This document shows positions 51,886 through 61,219 of a stretch of 64,000 nt of DNA, one piece after another. The DNA comes from an uncultured Duncaniella sp. Lineage in GTDB: Bacteria; Bacteroidota; Bacteroidia; Bacteroidales; Muribaculaceae. The notes under the pieces are model-generated. The model did not search any database, was not told where the DNA came from, and saw only the letters and a list, made by a program, of their open reading frames with translations. Position 1 is the first letter of the stretch, and each line of letters opens with the position of its first letter. The stretch lies in the NCBI GenBank assembly GCA_910586665.1, contig CAJUIX010000003.1, forward strand, positions 1 through 64,000, in the 5' to 3' direction. Position numbers and translations under genes: made by a program.

Positions 51886-52707
51886 TTAGCCCGGGAATTT
51901 GGGGAACTGGTCGAAGTCGGGGTCACGCTTTTCGAGGAAGGCGTTCTTGCCCTCCTGGGCCTCGGCCATGAGATAGTACATGAGGGTGGCATCGCCGGCA
52001 AACTCCATCATGCCGCGCTGGCCGTCGAGCTCGGCATTGAGCGCGCGCTTGATCATGCGGATGGCCATAGGGGAGCGGCTTAGGATGGTCTCGCACCACT
52101 CGACGGTCTCATCCTCGAGGCGGTCGAAGGGGACGACCTTGTTGACCATGCCCATGCGCTCGGCTTCCTCGGCTGAATACTGGCGGCAGAGGAACCAAAT
52201 CTCCCTCGCCTTCTTCTGACCGACGCAGCGGGCGAGGTAGCTCGAGCCGAATCCGGCGTCGAAGCTTCCGACCTTGGGGCCTGTCTGGCCGAAGCGGGCA
52301 TTGTCGGAGGCTATGGTGAGGTCGCAGACCACATGGAGCACATGACCGCCGCCGATGGCATAGCCGTTGACCATAGCGATTACGGGTTTGGGAATGGAGC
52401 GGATGGCCTTGTGGAGGTCGAGGACGTTGAGGCGGGGCACTCCGTTCTCGTCGATGTAGCCACCGATGCCTTTAACCTTCTGGTCGCCGCCGGAGCAGAA
52501 AGCCTTGTCGCCGGCACCTGTTAGGATAATTACGCCTATGTCGGAAGCCTCGCGGCAGTAGGCCATTGCGTCGAGCATCTCGCGGTTGGTCTGCGGGCGG
52601 AAGGCGTTGTAGACCTGCGGACGATTGATTGTGATTTTGGCTATGCGCCCGTATTGTTCGAAAAGTATGTCCTCATACTTTTTGATAGTTTTCCATTCTC
52701 GTGTCAT
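51886..52707 (-). CDS. menB: 1,4-Dihydroxy-2-naphthoyl-CoA synthase
   Basis: The 273-residue crotonase-fold enzyme closes the naphthoquinone ring. KITINRPQVYNAFRP, FCSGGDQKVKG, NGYAIGGGHVLHVVCDLTIA and the MenB-specific GSFDAGFGSSYLAR are seen. It is the first gene of menB-menC-menE; a TAACTTTG box lies upstream on the minus strand (52741-52748). The product pathway ends in menaquinone for fumarate respiration. Confidence 0.95.
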   Translation of the reverse strand: MTREWKTIKKYEDILFEQYGRIAKITINRPQVYNAFRPQTNREMLDAMAYCREASDIGVIILTGAGDKAFCSGGDQKVKGIGGYIDENGVPRLNVLDLHKAIRSIPKPVIAMVNGYAIGGGHVLHVVCDLTIASDNARFGQTGPKVGSFDAGFGSSYLARCVGQKKAREIWFLCRQYSAEEAERMGMVNKVVPFDRLEDETVEWCETILSRSPMAIRMIKRALNAELDGQRGMMEFAGDATLMYYLMAEAQEGKNAFLEKRDPDFDQFPKFPG

Positions 52708-52771
52708 CGTGAGTCAGTTTAGAATTTATTTTTCTATCGACAAAGTTACACAAAAAAACAGCGTGCTTTTT

Positions 52772-52840
52772 CTTTATCGCACTATTTTCGGTGTTTCAGT
52801 GGCGTAAATTTGCGCTATAGTCAAGCTTTATGTACTTTTG
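52772..52840 (+). promoter_or_regulatory. Conserved block copy 3 and tandem promoter of serB
   Basis: CTTTATCGC (52772-52780), exactly 24 nt with TTTTCGG and GTGGCG, then TAAATTTG (52805-52812). The TTTG of that box is also the -33 element of a second promoter, with TACTTTTG at 52833-52840 after a 20-bp spacer. So two starts may serve serB. Confidence 0.6.
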
Positions 52841-52879
52841 TCGTATCAAAGCGCGTTTCAAGTCAAAAATTTACCCATT

Positions 52880-54109
52880 ATGCAGAAAGAACAAATCGAA
52901 CTCATCCTCATCAACATCTCAGGCCAGGACCATCCTGGCGTAACCTCGGCGCTGTCGGAGATTCTTGCGAAGTATCATGCCGGGATTCTCGACATCGGCC
53001 AGGCCGATATCCACCACACGCTCTCGCTCGGCATACTCATCCGCACCGATGCGGCGGTGTCGGGCAATATCATGAAGGAACTCCTCTTCAAAGCCACGGA
53101 GCTGAATGTCACCATCCGATTCTCGCCGGTCAGCTTCGAGGAGTATGAGAAATGGGTCGGTATGCAGGGTAAGGACCGCTGGATTATCACTATTCTCGGA
53201 CGAAGGCTGACGGCGCGGCAGATAGCCAACGTGACGGCTGAAATCTCGGCGCAGGGGATGAATATCGACTCGATACAGCGACTCACCGGGCGCATGCCAC
53301 TCGCCGAGGAGCAGCAGCCGCTGTCGAAGTCGTGCGTGGAATTTTCGGTGCGCGGTGTGCCTCGCGACGTCGCGGCCATGCAGGAGCGCTTCATGCAGCT
53401 CTCGCAGGAGGAGGAATTTGACATCTCGATGCAGGAGGACACCCTCTTCCGCCGCTGCCGCCGCCTGATATGCTTCGATATGGACTCCACCCTTATAGAG
53501 ACAGAGGTGATTGACGAGCTTGCGATGCGCGCCGGTGTCGGGGAGCAGGTGAAGGCTATCACCGAGCGGGCCATGCGCGGCGAGATTGATTTCAACGAGA
53601 GCTTCAAGGAGCGCGTCGCGCTGCTGAAGGGGCTTGATGAGAGCGTCATGAGGGAGATTGCCGAGAATCTGCCAATCACCGAGGGTCTCGACAGGATGAT
53701 GCAGGTGCTGAAGCGCGTAGGCTACAAGACTGCCATCCTTTCGGGCGGTTTCACATACTTCGGCAACTATCTGAAGCAGAAGTATGGCTTTGACTATGTG
53801 TATGCCAACGAGCTTGAGATTGTCGACGGCAAGCTGACCGGGCGCTACGTCGGGGATATCGTCGACGGTCGCCGCAAGGCGGAGCTGCTGAGGCTTATCG
53901 CGCAGGTGGAGAATGTGAATATCGCGCAGACTATCGCTGTCGGCGACGGAGCCAACGACCTGCCGATGCTTAGCACCGCCGGTCTCGGCATAGCCTTCCA
54001 CGCCAAACCGAAGGTGAAGGCCAATGCGGAGCAGTCAATCTCCACAATCGGCCTCGACGGAGTGCTCTACTTCCTCGGATTCAAGGATTCGTTTATAACG
54101 GAGAAGTAA
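52880..54109 (+). CDS. serB: Phosphoserine phosphatase with ACT domains
   Basis: The 409-residue protein has two N-terminal ACT domains (about 5-80 and 95-175; LILINISGQDHPGVTSAL opens the first) and a C-terminal HAD phosphatase (FDMDSTLIETEVID, AILSGGFTYFG, AVGDGANDLPML). It makes serine from phosphoserine; the ACT domains suggest control by serine. The start at 52880 follows from the ACT domain; the frame is open further up but overlaps the promoter. Confidence 0.94.
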   Translation: MQKEQIELILINISGQDHPGVTSALSEILAKYHAGILDIGQADIHHTLSLGILIRTDAAVSGNIMKELLFKATELNVTIRFSPVSFEEYEKWVGMQGKDRWIITILGRRLTARQIANVTAEISAQGMNIDSIQRLTGRMPLAEEQQPLSKSCVEFSVRGVPRDVAAMQERFMQLSQEEEFDISMQEDTLFRRCRRLICFDMDSTLIETEVIDELAMRAGVGEQVKAITERAMRGEIDFNESFKERVALLKGLDESVMREIAENLPITEGLDRMMQVLKRVGYKTAILSGGFTYFGNYLKQKYGFDYVYANELEIVDGKLTGRYVGDIVDGRRKAELLRLIAQVENVNIAQTIAVGDGANDLPMLSTAGLGIAFHAKPKVKANAEQSISTIGLDGVLYFLGFKDSFITEK

Positions 54110-54114
54110 TTTAG

Positions 54115-54340
54115 GCGTTGCAAAATCGTCTTTGTTAGGGACGTTGTAAAGGCCTATGGCTCGAAGAGCCTATGCAGGAGAAGCCCCAGGCATCGCTACG
54201 GCCTGCGGCCTTCGCTTACCCTGGGGTTTCTCTTGTCTAAGGTCTTCGACCTATTCTATTTGACACAATCAAAAATAGGCTGTGGTATTTTCATTTGGCA
54301 TACGCGGCACGCCGCGTCCCTACAAAGACGATTTTGAAAT
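54115..54340. repeat. Composite repeat: family 1 arms enclosing family 2 copy B
   Basis: The outer arms caaaatcgtctttgt.aggga (54121-54141) and tccctacaaagacgattttg (54316-54335) are inverted copies with one extra base. Between them lies family 2 copy B (about 54150-54262), with hairpins ggctcgaagagcc and aggtcttcgacct and the central palindrome in inverted orientation relative to 21012-21165. The right arm includes the ggcatacgcggcacgccgcgt core of family 1. No gene is seen. Confidence 0.75.
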
Positions 54341-54348
54341 ATCCACGT

Positions 54349-57300
54349 TTACTTTCCGGCTACTCTGATGGTTGTGCCGGCTGTGTGGGCGGTGAATTGG
54401 GGTGCATACTGGCTCTGGGCTGTGGCGATGCCTGAGGCAAAGGTGCCGGCATTGTTTACCCATACATCATAGGTCAGTATGTAGGTGCCCTTGGGGAGAT
54501 GGTCTATGAAGAGGCGGGTTGAGGAGTCGCAGTTCTCACGATAGAAGTAGATTCCTTCGGAGAAGAGCGGCGTCGGGAGCTGGTCGACCGGCTCGTAGCA
54601 GGCGGGACGCTCGTCGACTATGGTCACATAGTCCATGTCGCGGTCGACGCGGAGTGTCAGCGTCACAGATACTTTCTGTCCCAGACTCAGAGAGTCGGCA
54701 TAGACGCTCTCGGGCTTGCCGTCGCTGTCGGTGTTGACGACGATGCTCTTCTCAATCGAAAGTTCCGGGCAGGAGGCCGCCTTGACGGCGGTAATAGAGT
54801 CCTTATAGAGGTAGAACACGGAGCCCCACGAGGGATTGTCACCCTTGCGGCTGATGTTCATCTCCGACTTCCTGCCGACCGGGAGGGTCAGCGGTGTGCG
54901 GAAGTAGCCGGTGAGCTTCTCAACCTTCGAGGGGCTGATTTCCTCGCCGTTGATTTCGATACGGGCGGCATTGGCGGGGGTAATCCATTTTGCCGAGCTT
55001 GAAAGGATCGAGGCTATAGCCGACGAGGTGGTGACGGACGTGCCCCAGTCCTTCGCCTCCTTTTGGAGTATGAGCCACTGGCGTATGCGGTCAATGTCGG
55101 CGCATCCCGGCTCAATCAGGGTGAAGGCGTCGAGGATTGTCGCTGTGGCACCGATCTTACCCATAGACCATACTGTCATATTGTCGAGCGACGGCCACCA
55201 CATGCCCTTTGTGGGACTGTATTCGGAATACTCGCGCAGCGATGCAAGAATGGTCTTGGCCACGGAGGGGTAGGAGTTGGTTGCGAGTATCTGCGCGTCG
55301 ATGGCTTTCTCAAAGGCGTTGTCCGACTTCCAGTTGGAGAGTATGCGTTGGGCGGTCACCGAGATGATTGTAGAGTTGGCTTTCGGGGCGCCTTTCATGT
55401 TCTTGTAGAGGCCGCGGAGATAGGCGTAGAGGGAGTAGTCGCTCTTGGGATACTTGCGGTATTCGCGCGTGGTCTCGCTGTCAATCCATTTCAGGGCCGC
55501 GTATATCATGGAGCGCAGCTCGTCGGACTGCGGGAGGTAGCCGAGACGTTGCAGACGTCCGAAGAGGAGGAGGACGTTCTCGGTCGACCAGCGGGAGGGG
55601 TCGCTGCATGAGTTGAACCATGCCCAGCCTCCGCCGGCGCGCACGAGCTTGCGGAGCGTGGCAGTGTTGGCCTTTATGGTCTTGTCGACAGTCTTGCTGT
55701 CGAAGAGGAGCGCCAGGCGGGTCATGCGCTCGCTGTCGTTTTTGGCGTCGAGCATCCAGGGGGTGGAGGCGAGGAGCACCTGCTTGAGGTCGGCATTTTT
55801 TTCGAGCATCGACTTGAGAGTGTCGTCGCTGCGGTCGCTCTCGGTCCATAGGCGGAGGGCTTCGGCAATGGCGGGGTTGTCACGCAGGAGGCCTGAGGCT
55901 ATGGATGCTGAGAAGATAGAGGCGGCGGCTTCGTTGGCTGTCGAGGCCTCGATGTCGAGCAGACCGGGGAGGGCTGTCACTACATACCAGGTCGGATTCT
56001 CGCAGAATTGCAGGGTAATGCGTGCGTCGGCGGGCGATTCTGGCAGCTGCATGGAGAATTCGGTGCTGTCAGGCGCGATATAGAAGGGATAGGTGTCTAT
56101 GACGGGGGTGACGGCGGGGAGCACGGGGATGAGGGTCTGCTCCCCGTCGGCATAACGGCCGGTGGAGGACTTGACGCGGTAGCCGATGAAGGGGGCATCG
56201 GTCGGGGCGACAGTCTTGATAGAGGCTTCGGTCGATGAGTTGGCGGCCAGGCTGTCAGTCTGTGTGTACTCATAAAACACAGTGCCGTCAGCAGGGTTGA
56301 ACAGCTCTATCTTTGTGTCGACAGTCTGCTCGGTGTCGCTGCCGTTCATCACCGAGGCGATGATTTCGACGGTGTCACCTGCGCGGAGGAAGCGGGGGAG
56401 GTTGGGTTGGACCATTACGGGCTTGTTGGCCACGACATCGGCGGCAAAGGAGGTCGACAGGAGGGAGTCGGTGTAGGCTATGGCTCGCAGACCCCAGGTG
56501 GTGTTGGCATTGGGGACGGTGAAGGTCAGTGATAGCTTGCCGTCGGAATCTGTAGTCAGCATCGGCTTGAAGAAGGCGAGGGGTACCTCGCGGTCACGGA
56601 AGGTGAAGGGGGCTTCCTTGGGTGCCTCTTCGTGGGATGCTCCGGCGGCTTTCTTGGCCGTGCCGCCGTCCATGCCGTTGACGCTGCCGGTCAGCACAGC
56701 TTCATCCTGAATTTTATAATGCATCGGTGCAGCTTCATCAGCAGCGGCTTCCTCTTCCACCATGACTTCCTCCTTGTGCTCTCTGACCACATTGAGGTTG
56801 GCGGCTGCCTTTGAAGCAGAGGCATAGCCACGCACACGCACAGCGGAGGTGGGGATGATGTTTCCGAGACCGTCGTAGGGATAGAAACCGAGTCCGTAGG
56901 TGTTGAATGTCGGATCCATGAGCCTGATTTGGGGAAGGTTCTTGCCCGGGAAGTGGGTGGTCCTGACGAAGTTTTTGTTTGAGGGATCGGGCTGATCCCA
57001 TGAGAAGTAGTAGCCGCCGCCCGGATTGTAAATGTCGAGCTGCCACTGCTGCTTGACGAGGGCGTCGAGCGCGGTGTTGTACATGTCGAGCATCACGGCT
57101 GCCTTGCGTCCGTCGCCGCTCTCGTCGATGACGCGGAATGTCCATGTCTCCTGCGAGCCGGGGATGAGACGGTCGCGGAAGGTCTCGGTGACAAACCTGA
57201 TTCCCTTTTCGGGCACGTCGCGGCGGAGTTCTATCCGCGCGGAGGCCGTGCGGTAGTTGCCGGTCAGCATGATTTCAGCTGTCGCGGAGTCAATGCCGTC

Positions 57301-60099
57301 GGGGAAGTCTATCGGAAGGGTGTGCATGCCCGCGTCGGACTTCATCCACTTTTGCGAGAGAATCTTGTCGGCGGTGTGGACGGTCACGAGGATGTTGGTC
57401 GGGCAGTCGACGGCGTAGAGCCATGCGACGGCTTTTCCGGGTGCCACGGTCAGTTTGGCCGACGGGTACCAGAGGAGTCTGCCGGGGAGGGGCGTGTCCT
57501 TGTCGGTCGGGCGATAAAGCACGACGTCGGAGGTGGTTGATTTAGCGAGCGTGCTGTCGGCGAGCGAGAGGCGGAGGCTGTAGGCCCCGGCTTTGATGTC
57601 GCCGAAGTCAATCACTGTCTGCGAGGGTCGCAGAGTGCCACTGAGCACTTCCACGGAGTCGCGGAGGAGGGTATATTCAATAGGAATGGCAACGACGGAG
57701 TCGCGATAGTCCACTACCTGGGCCTTGATTGTCGACACTGGCTTTGAAATGTCGAGATTCTCAGGCACGGACGCGCGAATCACATAGCGGGTGCCGAGAG
57801 CGAAGACGGTCGATGCCGTCTGGGTCTCGCCGCTCGGTGACATGGCCGAGATTTCGGCACTGAAGATGCCGTCGGGGATAGGTGTAAGCTCCAGTATGTC
57901 CTTGGAAATGACGATTTCTATCTTGCCGGAGGCGTCGCTCCCGGCTTTGAGCGTCTGGAATTTCACAGGGTTTGACCTTGTCCACCACCAGCGGCGCTGC
58001 TGCATGGCCGAGAGGTCGACCTTGATGCCTGCGTCAGCCACGGGGAAGCCGGCGTAGGTCTCCACGCGGCCGCGGAGGGTGACGGAGCCGACAGAGGGAA
58101 CGTCCTTCTCGACCGGGTCGAGGATTACGCGGAACGTGGGTAGTTTATAGTCTGAAACTTCGAAGCGGACGGCGTCAGAATAGTTGTCAATCGAGATGAC
58201 GAATGGCCCGCTCAGACAGTCCTTGGGGATTGTGAACTTGCCGGCGACGCGGCCGAAGGGGTCGGTGGTCAGGCTGAGAGTGTCGACGCTCTGATATGAC
58301 GCGTCACGGAGGATGGCTGTAATCTGCCGGGAGATGCGCGGGCGGTGGGACCGGCCTTTGAATTCATAGCATACTGCTGCCCATTCGACAGTGTCGCCGG
58401 GGTGGTAGAGCGGGAGTGAGGAGAAGCCGTCAGCTGAGGGGTACCACTTTTCGTCAGACTTGTCGCGTCCGTTGTCGTAAATCCAAATTGTAGGGGCATA
58501 CTTGTCGCCGTCCTTGTCCATCCAGACTTTGCCGTTCCCCTTGGCGAGGAGCGAGCCGTCGGCAGACGTCGTTCCGAGCACCTTGATAGCGGGCTTAGGA
58601 TTCCGTGTCCTGCTCGAGAGCATGATTTTAGCGCCGTCGACCGGGGCTCCTGTCATGGCGTCAATGGCCCAGAGGGTGGTCGTGTCGAAGGAGGAGGAGG
58701 CGAGGCTGTAGTTTGTGATATTTATCTTGTTGTACCACTGGCGGTCGGTCGGAGTCACGCCGTCGATGACGGGGATGGCTATGTACTGGCCTACGGTGGG
58801 GAAGGCATATTCAAGAGTGACTTTTTCCTCGAAGGGGACGACGTTGTTCCCGGTCTTGAATGGGAGGACGGCTATCGGTTGGAGCGTCGGGAGGCCCTTG
58901 CAGTTGTATGACTGCTCGGTGTGGTCGGAGGATGACACATTATATATGTAGAGCTTGCCGGAGGTGACGTTGGCAACTTTCAGGACAAACTTCAGCGCCA
59001 CGCCAGGAGCTGCCGTATAGGGATATTCGACCGATACGGACTGTCGCTTCAGCTGGAGCAGCATGTTGCGCAGGTTGTTGATGCGGTAGTAGCCGGCGAA
59101 GGTGGAAATGTTGTGGTTGAGGGCGTCGAAGAGCCATTTACGGTCACTGTCGCCGATGCCTATGGCAATCAGCACGTCGCCGGAGTACTCTGAGGCGATG
59201 TTTTCATTGTATAGGTCGCGGAGGAGTTCGAGGCGGCGGGCATCGGGGCTACCGTCGGCGGAGTAGACGTGCGAACTTACGAATTCGAGGCGCGAGATGT
59301 CGGAATTGATAAAGGGCGCGGTTCCGGGCTTGTGGAAGGATAGGAGCGAGGAGTATATCTCGAGGATTTTCGCTGCGACTGGATCAAATTTTGAGAAGGG
59401 CTGGCGCAGGTATACGTCGTGGCGCGTGAGCAGGCCCCATGAGAATATGGGCTGTATGCGTCCGAGTGTGTTGAGGGTCGAAATAGCTTTTGAAGTCACG
59501 AAGTCAAAGAGGGTGGGGTAATATATCTTTGTCTCTCGGACGGCGACAGCGTTGGATGACCCCTTTCCCTGGCTGCCGCCAAGGTCGATGACGGAGGCGT
59601 AGGAGTCAATCGGCGCTTTCTCCAGCTCGGATGTGTACTTTAGAGATGAGTCGATGAGTGAGACGATTCGGTCACGGAACTGCTGCCCGCTCCACTCCTT
59701 GTAATCAGCGGGGAGCGGGGTAGCGGGGAGGGTGCGCGAGTCATATTTCCAACGGTCCTGGGTATAGAGGGCCGAATAGATGTCGGCTTCGAGCGTCAGA
59801 AGCATGGCTTTAAGCACGGGGTCGGCAGATGCCGTGCTGATGCTGTCGATTTTTGCTATCGCCTGCGGTGCCTTGTCGCTGTCGATGCGGGTATCGGCGA
59901 GATAAAGGTCAATCAAGGCACGGGTGATGGCGGGGCCGTCGGACTTACCGAGGGCTGATTCAAGTGACTTCGCAGCCTGCAGGCTGACTGTCTTCGGATA
60001 TGCAAAATCCGGGGCTTTAGGTGTTGTAGCGCTCACGTCGTTGAGGAAAAGTAGGGATACGACTGTAAACAGCAGGATTGATATTCTACCGGTACGCAT
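54349..60099 (-). CDS. Giant alpha-2-macroglobulin family protein without thioester
   Basis: The 1916-residue protein has a signal peptide (cut near NDVSA), an N-terminal helical region, several macroglobulin beta domains (about 350-1150), the A2M domain (TWGLRAIAYTDSLLSTSFAADVV, about 1240-1270), a helical toroid region (about 1440-1750) and a C-terminal beta domain. Bacterial macroglobulins trap proteases with a CxEQ thioester; at the expected place (after WYVVTALPGLLDIEA) the sequence reads STANEAAAS, with no Cys or Gln. So a non-covalent or structural role is likely. It follows a sigma factor, a membrane protein and a Spy-like protein, possibly as one operon. Confidence 0.88.
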   Translation of the reverse strand: MRTGRISILLFTVVSLLFLNDVSATTPKAPDFAYPKTVSLQAAKSLESALGKSDGPAITRALIDLYLADTRIDSDKAPQAIAKIDSISTASADPVLKAMLLTLEADIYSALYTQDRWKYDSRTLPATPLPADYKEWSGQQFRDRIVSLIDSSLKYTSELEKAPIDSYASVIDLGGSQGKGSSNAVAVRETKIYYPTLFDFVTSKAISTLNTLGRIQPIFSWGLLTRHDVYLRQPFSKFDPVAAKILEIYSSLLSFHKPGTAPFINSDISRLEFVSSHVYSADGSPDARRLELLRDLYNENIASEYSGDVLIAIGIGDSDRKWLFDALNHNISTFAGYYRINNLRNMLLQLKRQSVSVEYPYTAAPGVALKFVLKVANVTSGKLYIYNVSSSDHTEQSYNCKGLPTLQPIAVLPFKTGNNVVPFEEKVTLEYAFPTVGQYIAIPVIDGVTPTDRQWYNKINITNYSLASSSFDTTTLWAIDAMTGAPVDGAKIMLSSRTRNPKPAIKVLGTTSADGSLLAKGNGKVWMDKDGDKYAPTIWIYDNGRDKSDEKWYPSADGFSSLPLYHPGDTVEWAAVCYEFKGRSHRPRISRQITAILRDASYQSVDTLSLTTDPFGRVAGKFTIPKDCLSGPFVISIDNYSDAVRFEVSDYKLPTFRVILDPVEKDVPSVGSVTLRGRVETYAGFPVADAGIKVDLSAMQQRRWWWTRSNPVKFQTLKAGSDASGKIEIVISKDILELTPIPDGIFSAEISAMSPSGETQTASTVFALGTRYVIRASVPENLDISKPVSTIKAQVVDYRDSVVAIPIEYTLLRDSVEVLSGTLRPSQTVIDFGDIKAGAYSLRLSLADSTLAKSTTSDVVLYRPTDKDTPLPGRLLWYPSAKLTVAPGKAVAWLYAVDCPTNILVTVHTADKILSQKWMKSDAGMHTLPIDFPDGIDSATAEIMLTGNYRTASARIELRRDVPEKGIRFVTETFRDRLIPGSQETWTFRVIDESGDGRKAAVMLDMYNTALDALVKQQWQLDIYNPGGGYYFSWDQPDPSNKNFVRTTHFPGKNLPQIRLMDPTFNTYGLGFYPYDGLGNIIPTSAVRVRGYASASKAAANLNVVREHKEEVMVEEEAAADEAAPMHYKIQDEAVLTGSVNGMDGGTAKKAAGASHEEAPKEAPFTFRDREVPLAFFKPMLTTDSDGKLSLTFTVPNANTTWGLRAIAYTDSLLSTSFAADVVANKPVMVQPNLPRFLRAGDTVEIIASVMNGSDTEQTVDTKIELFNPADGTVFYEYTQTDSLAANSSTEASIKTVAPTDAPFIGYRVKSSTGRYADGEQTLIPVLPAVTPVIDTYPFYIAPDSTEFSMQLPESPADARITLQFCENPTWYVVTALPGLLDIEASTANEAAASIFSASIASGLLRDNPAIAEALRLWTESDRSDDTLKSMLEKNADLKQVLLASTPWMLDAKNDSERMTRLALLFDSKTVDKTIKANTATLRKLVRAGGGWAWFNSCSDPSRWSTENVLLLFGRLQRLGYLPQSDELRSMIYAALKWIDSETTREYRKYPKSDYSLYAYLRGLYKNMKGAPKANSTIISVTAQRILSNWKSDNAFEKAIDAQILATNSYPSVAKTILASLREYSEYSPTKGMWWPSLDNMTVWSMGKIGATATILDAFTLIEPGCADIDRIRQWLILQKEAKDWGTSVTTSSAIASILSSSAKWITPANAARIEINGEEISPSKVEKLTGYFRTPLTLPVGRKSEMNISRKGDNPSWGSVFYLYKDSITAVKAASCPELSIEKSIVVNTDSDGKPESVYADSLSLGQKVSVTLTLRVDRDMDYVTIVDERPACYEPVDQLPTPLFSEGIYFYRENCDSSTRLFIDHLPKGTYILTYDVWVNNAGTFASGIATAQSQYAPQFTAHTAGTTIRVAGK

Positions 60100-60155
60100 G
60101 AGAAGAAAATAAAAAGTTGAAAAAATCAGGAGAGCGGAGGGGGTGTAGTGTTTTG

Positions 60156-60623
60156 TTATTTACGTTTTTGGCGGCGGTGCTGCTTCATGAGCTCGCGTAT
60201 GAAGTCGCGCTCTGTGTCCTTGAGCTGGAACAGCTGCTTGGGTGAGAGTATGGCCTTATACTCCTTGAAATACTTCATTTCAATCGCGTTCTCCCTCCCT
60301 TTCAGCTCATATAGTGCTTCGGCGGCTTTTTCATATTCAAGATCTGTGGCCTTGCCGTCCTTGGCACGGGTCTGGCGATAGAGCTGCTCGGCCTCCTCCT
60401 GGGTCTTGCGGATTTCGGCATCCATGTTGTTGTAAAGAGGTATGAACTTGGCTTTCTGCTCTTCGGTCAGCTCCAGTCTCTTGGTCAAAAAGTCATTTTT
60501 ATATTGCTGCATCTCCTTCATCCATACATTGCGCTCGCGCTCGGAGGGGCGCTGGCCCTGCGCGCTAAGGGGAAGGACGATAGCGGAGAGGATGAGGAGG
60601 AGTGACAGGACGGACTTTTTCAT
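60156..60623 (-). CDS. Spy/CpxP-like periplasmic protein
   Basis: The 155-residue product has a signal peptide (cut near LSA-QGQ) and is otherwise a charged helix bundle with LELTEEQKAKFIPLYNNM and ILSPKQLFQLK, like the LTxxQ repeats of Spy/CpxP-type periplasmic chaperones or sensors. It lies in the sigma factor run, 37 bp after the membrane protein gene and 56 bp before the macroglobulin gene, which supports an envelope-stress role. Confidence 0.75.
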   Translation of the reverse strand: MKKSVLSLLLILSAIVLPLSAQGQRPSERERNVWMKEMQQYKNDFLTKRLELTEEQKAKFIPLYNNMDAEIRKTQEEAEQLYRQTRAKDGKATDLEYEKAAEALYELKGRENAIEMKYFKEYKAILSPKQLFQLKDTERDFIRELMKQHRRQKRK

Positions 60624-60660
60624 ATATTCGAAGAATTTTGACTATAGTTTAAGTGTCTTT

Positions 60661-61128
60661 TTAGATTTCTGACAAGGGGAATTCGGGCGATTCGGGGATT
60701 TCGGATGAATCGGCTTCCTCTTCAAGGAGCATATCGTCGGTCACAGCCGGGTCGAAGCCTGTCTCATAGAGGTCTTCCATGAGCTGGTAGTCGCTGACCT
60801 CCCCTTCATTGATAAAATAGTCATTGATAAAGTTGTCATTGCCGAGGGCGGCTGTCATGACTGGATTGTTCTCAATCGACAGGCCGGTCGAATCGGAGCG
60901 CATGAGGTCAAACATCTTCATCATGCACCATACGCCCATGAACATGGCGGCAAGGTAGACGTAGGGGCGGACGCGCTGCCAGATTGAGCGCGGGAGCACC
61001 TTGGGCTGCGGCTTCTCCCATTCTCTTTCGGGGAGGGAGGCTGTCATCCTGGCCGCGAAGTCTTCAAAATAACCGTCGGGGACGGTCATTCCGTCGTTTC
61101 TGTTGACCTTTGTTAATATATCTTTCAT
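60661..61128 (-). CDS. Membrane protein, possible anti-sigma factor
   Basis: The 155-residue product has a cytosolic N-terminus with PDGYFEDFAARM (a motif often seen in small Bacteroidetes proteins next to ECF sigma factors), one membrane helix (about 67-85) and a very acidic outer C-terminus (EEEADSSEIPESPE). One helix with a cytosolic N-terminal part behind an ECF sigma gene fits an anti-sigma factor, but no zinc-binding motif is seen. Gap to the sigma gene is 91 bp and holds a hairpin. Confidence 0.6.
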   Translation of the reverse strand: MKDILTKVNRNDGMTVPDGYFEDFAARMTASLPEREWEKPQPKVLPRSIWQRVRPYVYLAAMFMGVWCMMKMFDLMRSDSTGLSIENNPVMTAALGNDNFINDYFINEGEVSDYQLMEDLYETGFDPAVTDDMLLEEEADSSEIPESPEFPLSEI

Positions 61129-61162
61129 CGTTGTTGACTTTGATGCTTAAACATTTGTTGAA

Positions 61163-61184
61163 AAGGACTGCGGACAGAGTCCTT
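61163..61184 (-). terminator. Hairpin between sigma factor and partner gene
   Basis: aaggact and agtcctt form a 7-bp stem with an 8-nt loop, followed on the minus strand by TTTT. A weak terminator or attenuator could lower expression of the downstream genes. Confidence 0.4.
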
Positions 61185-61219
61185 GTTTATAAACTTAGAC
61201 TCGCCGGGGGGATTTAGGT

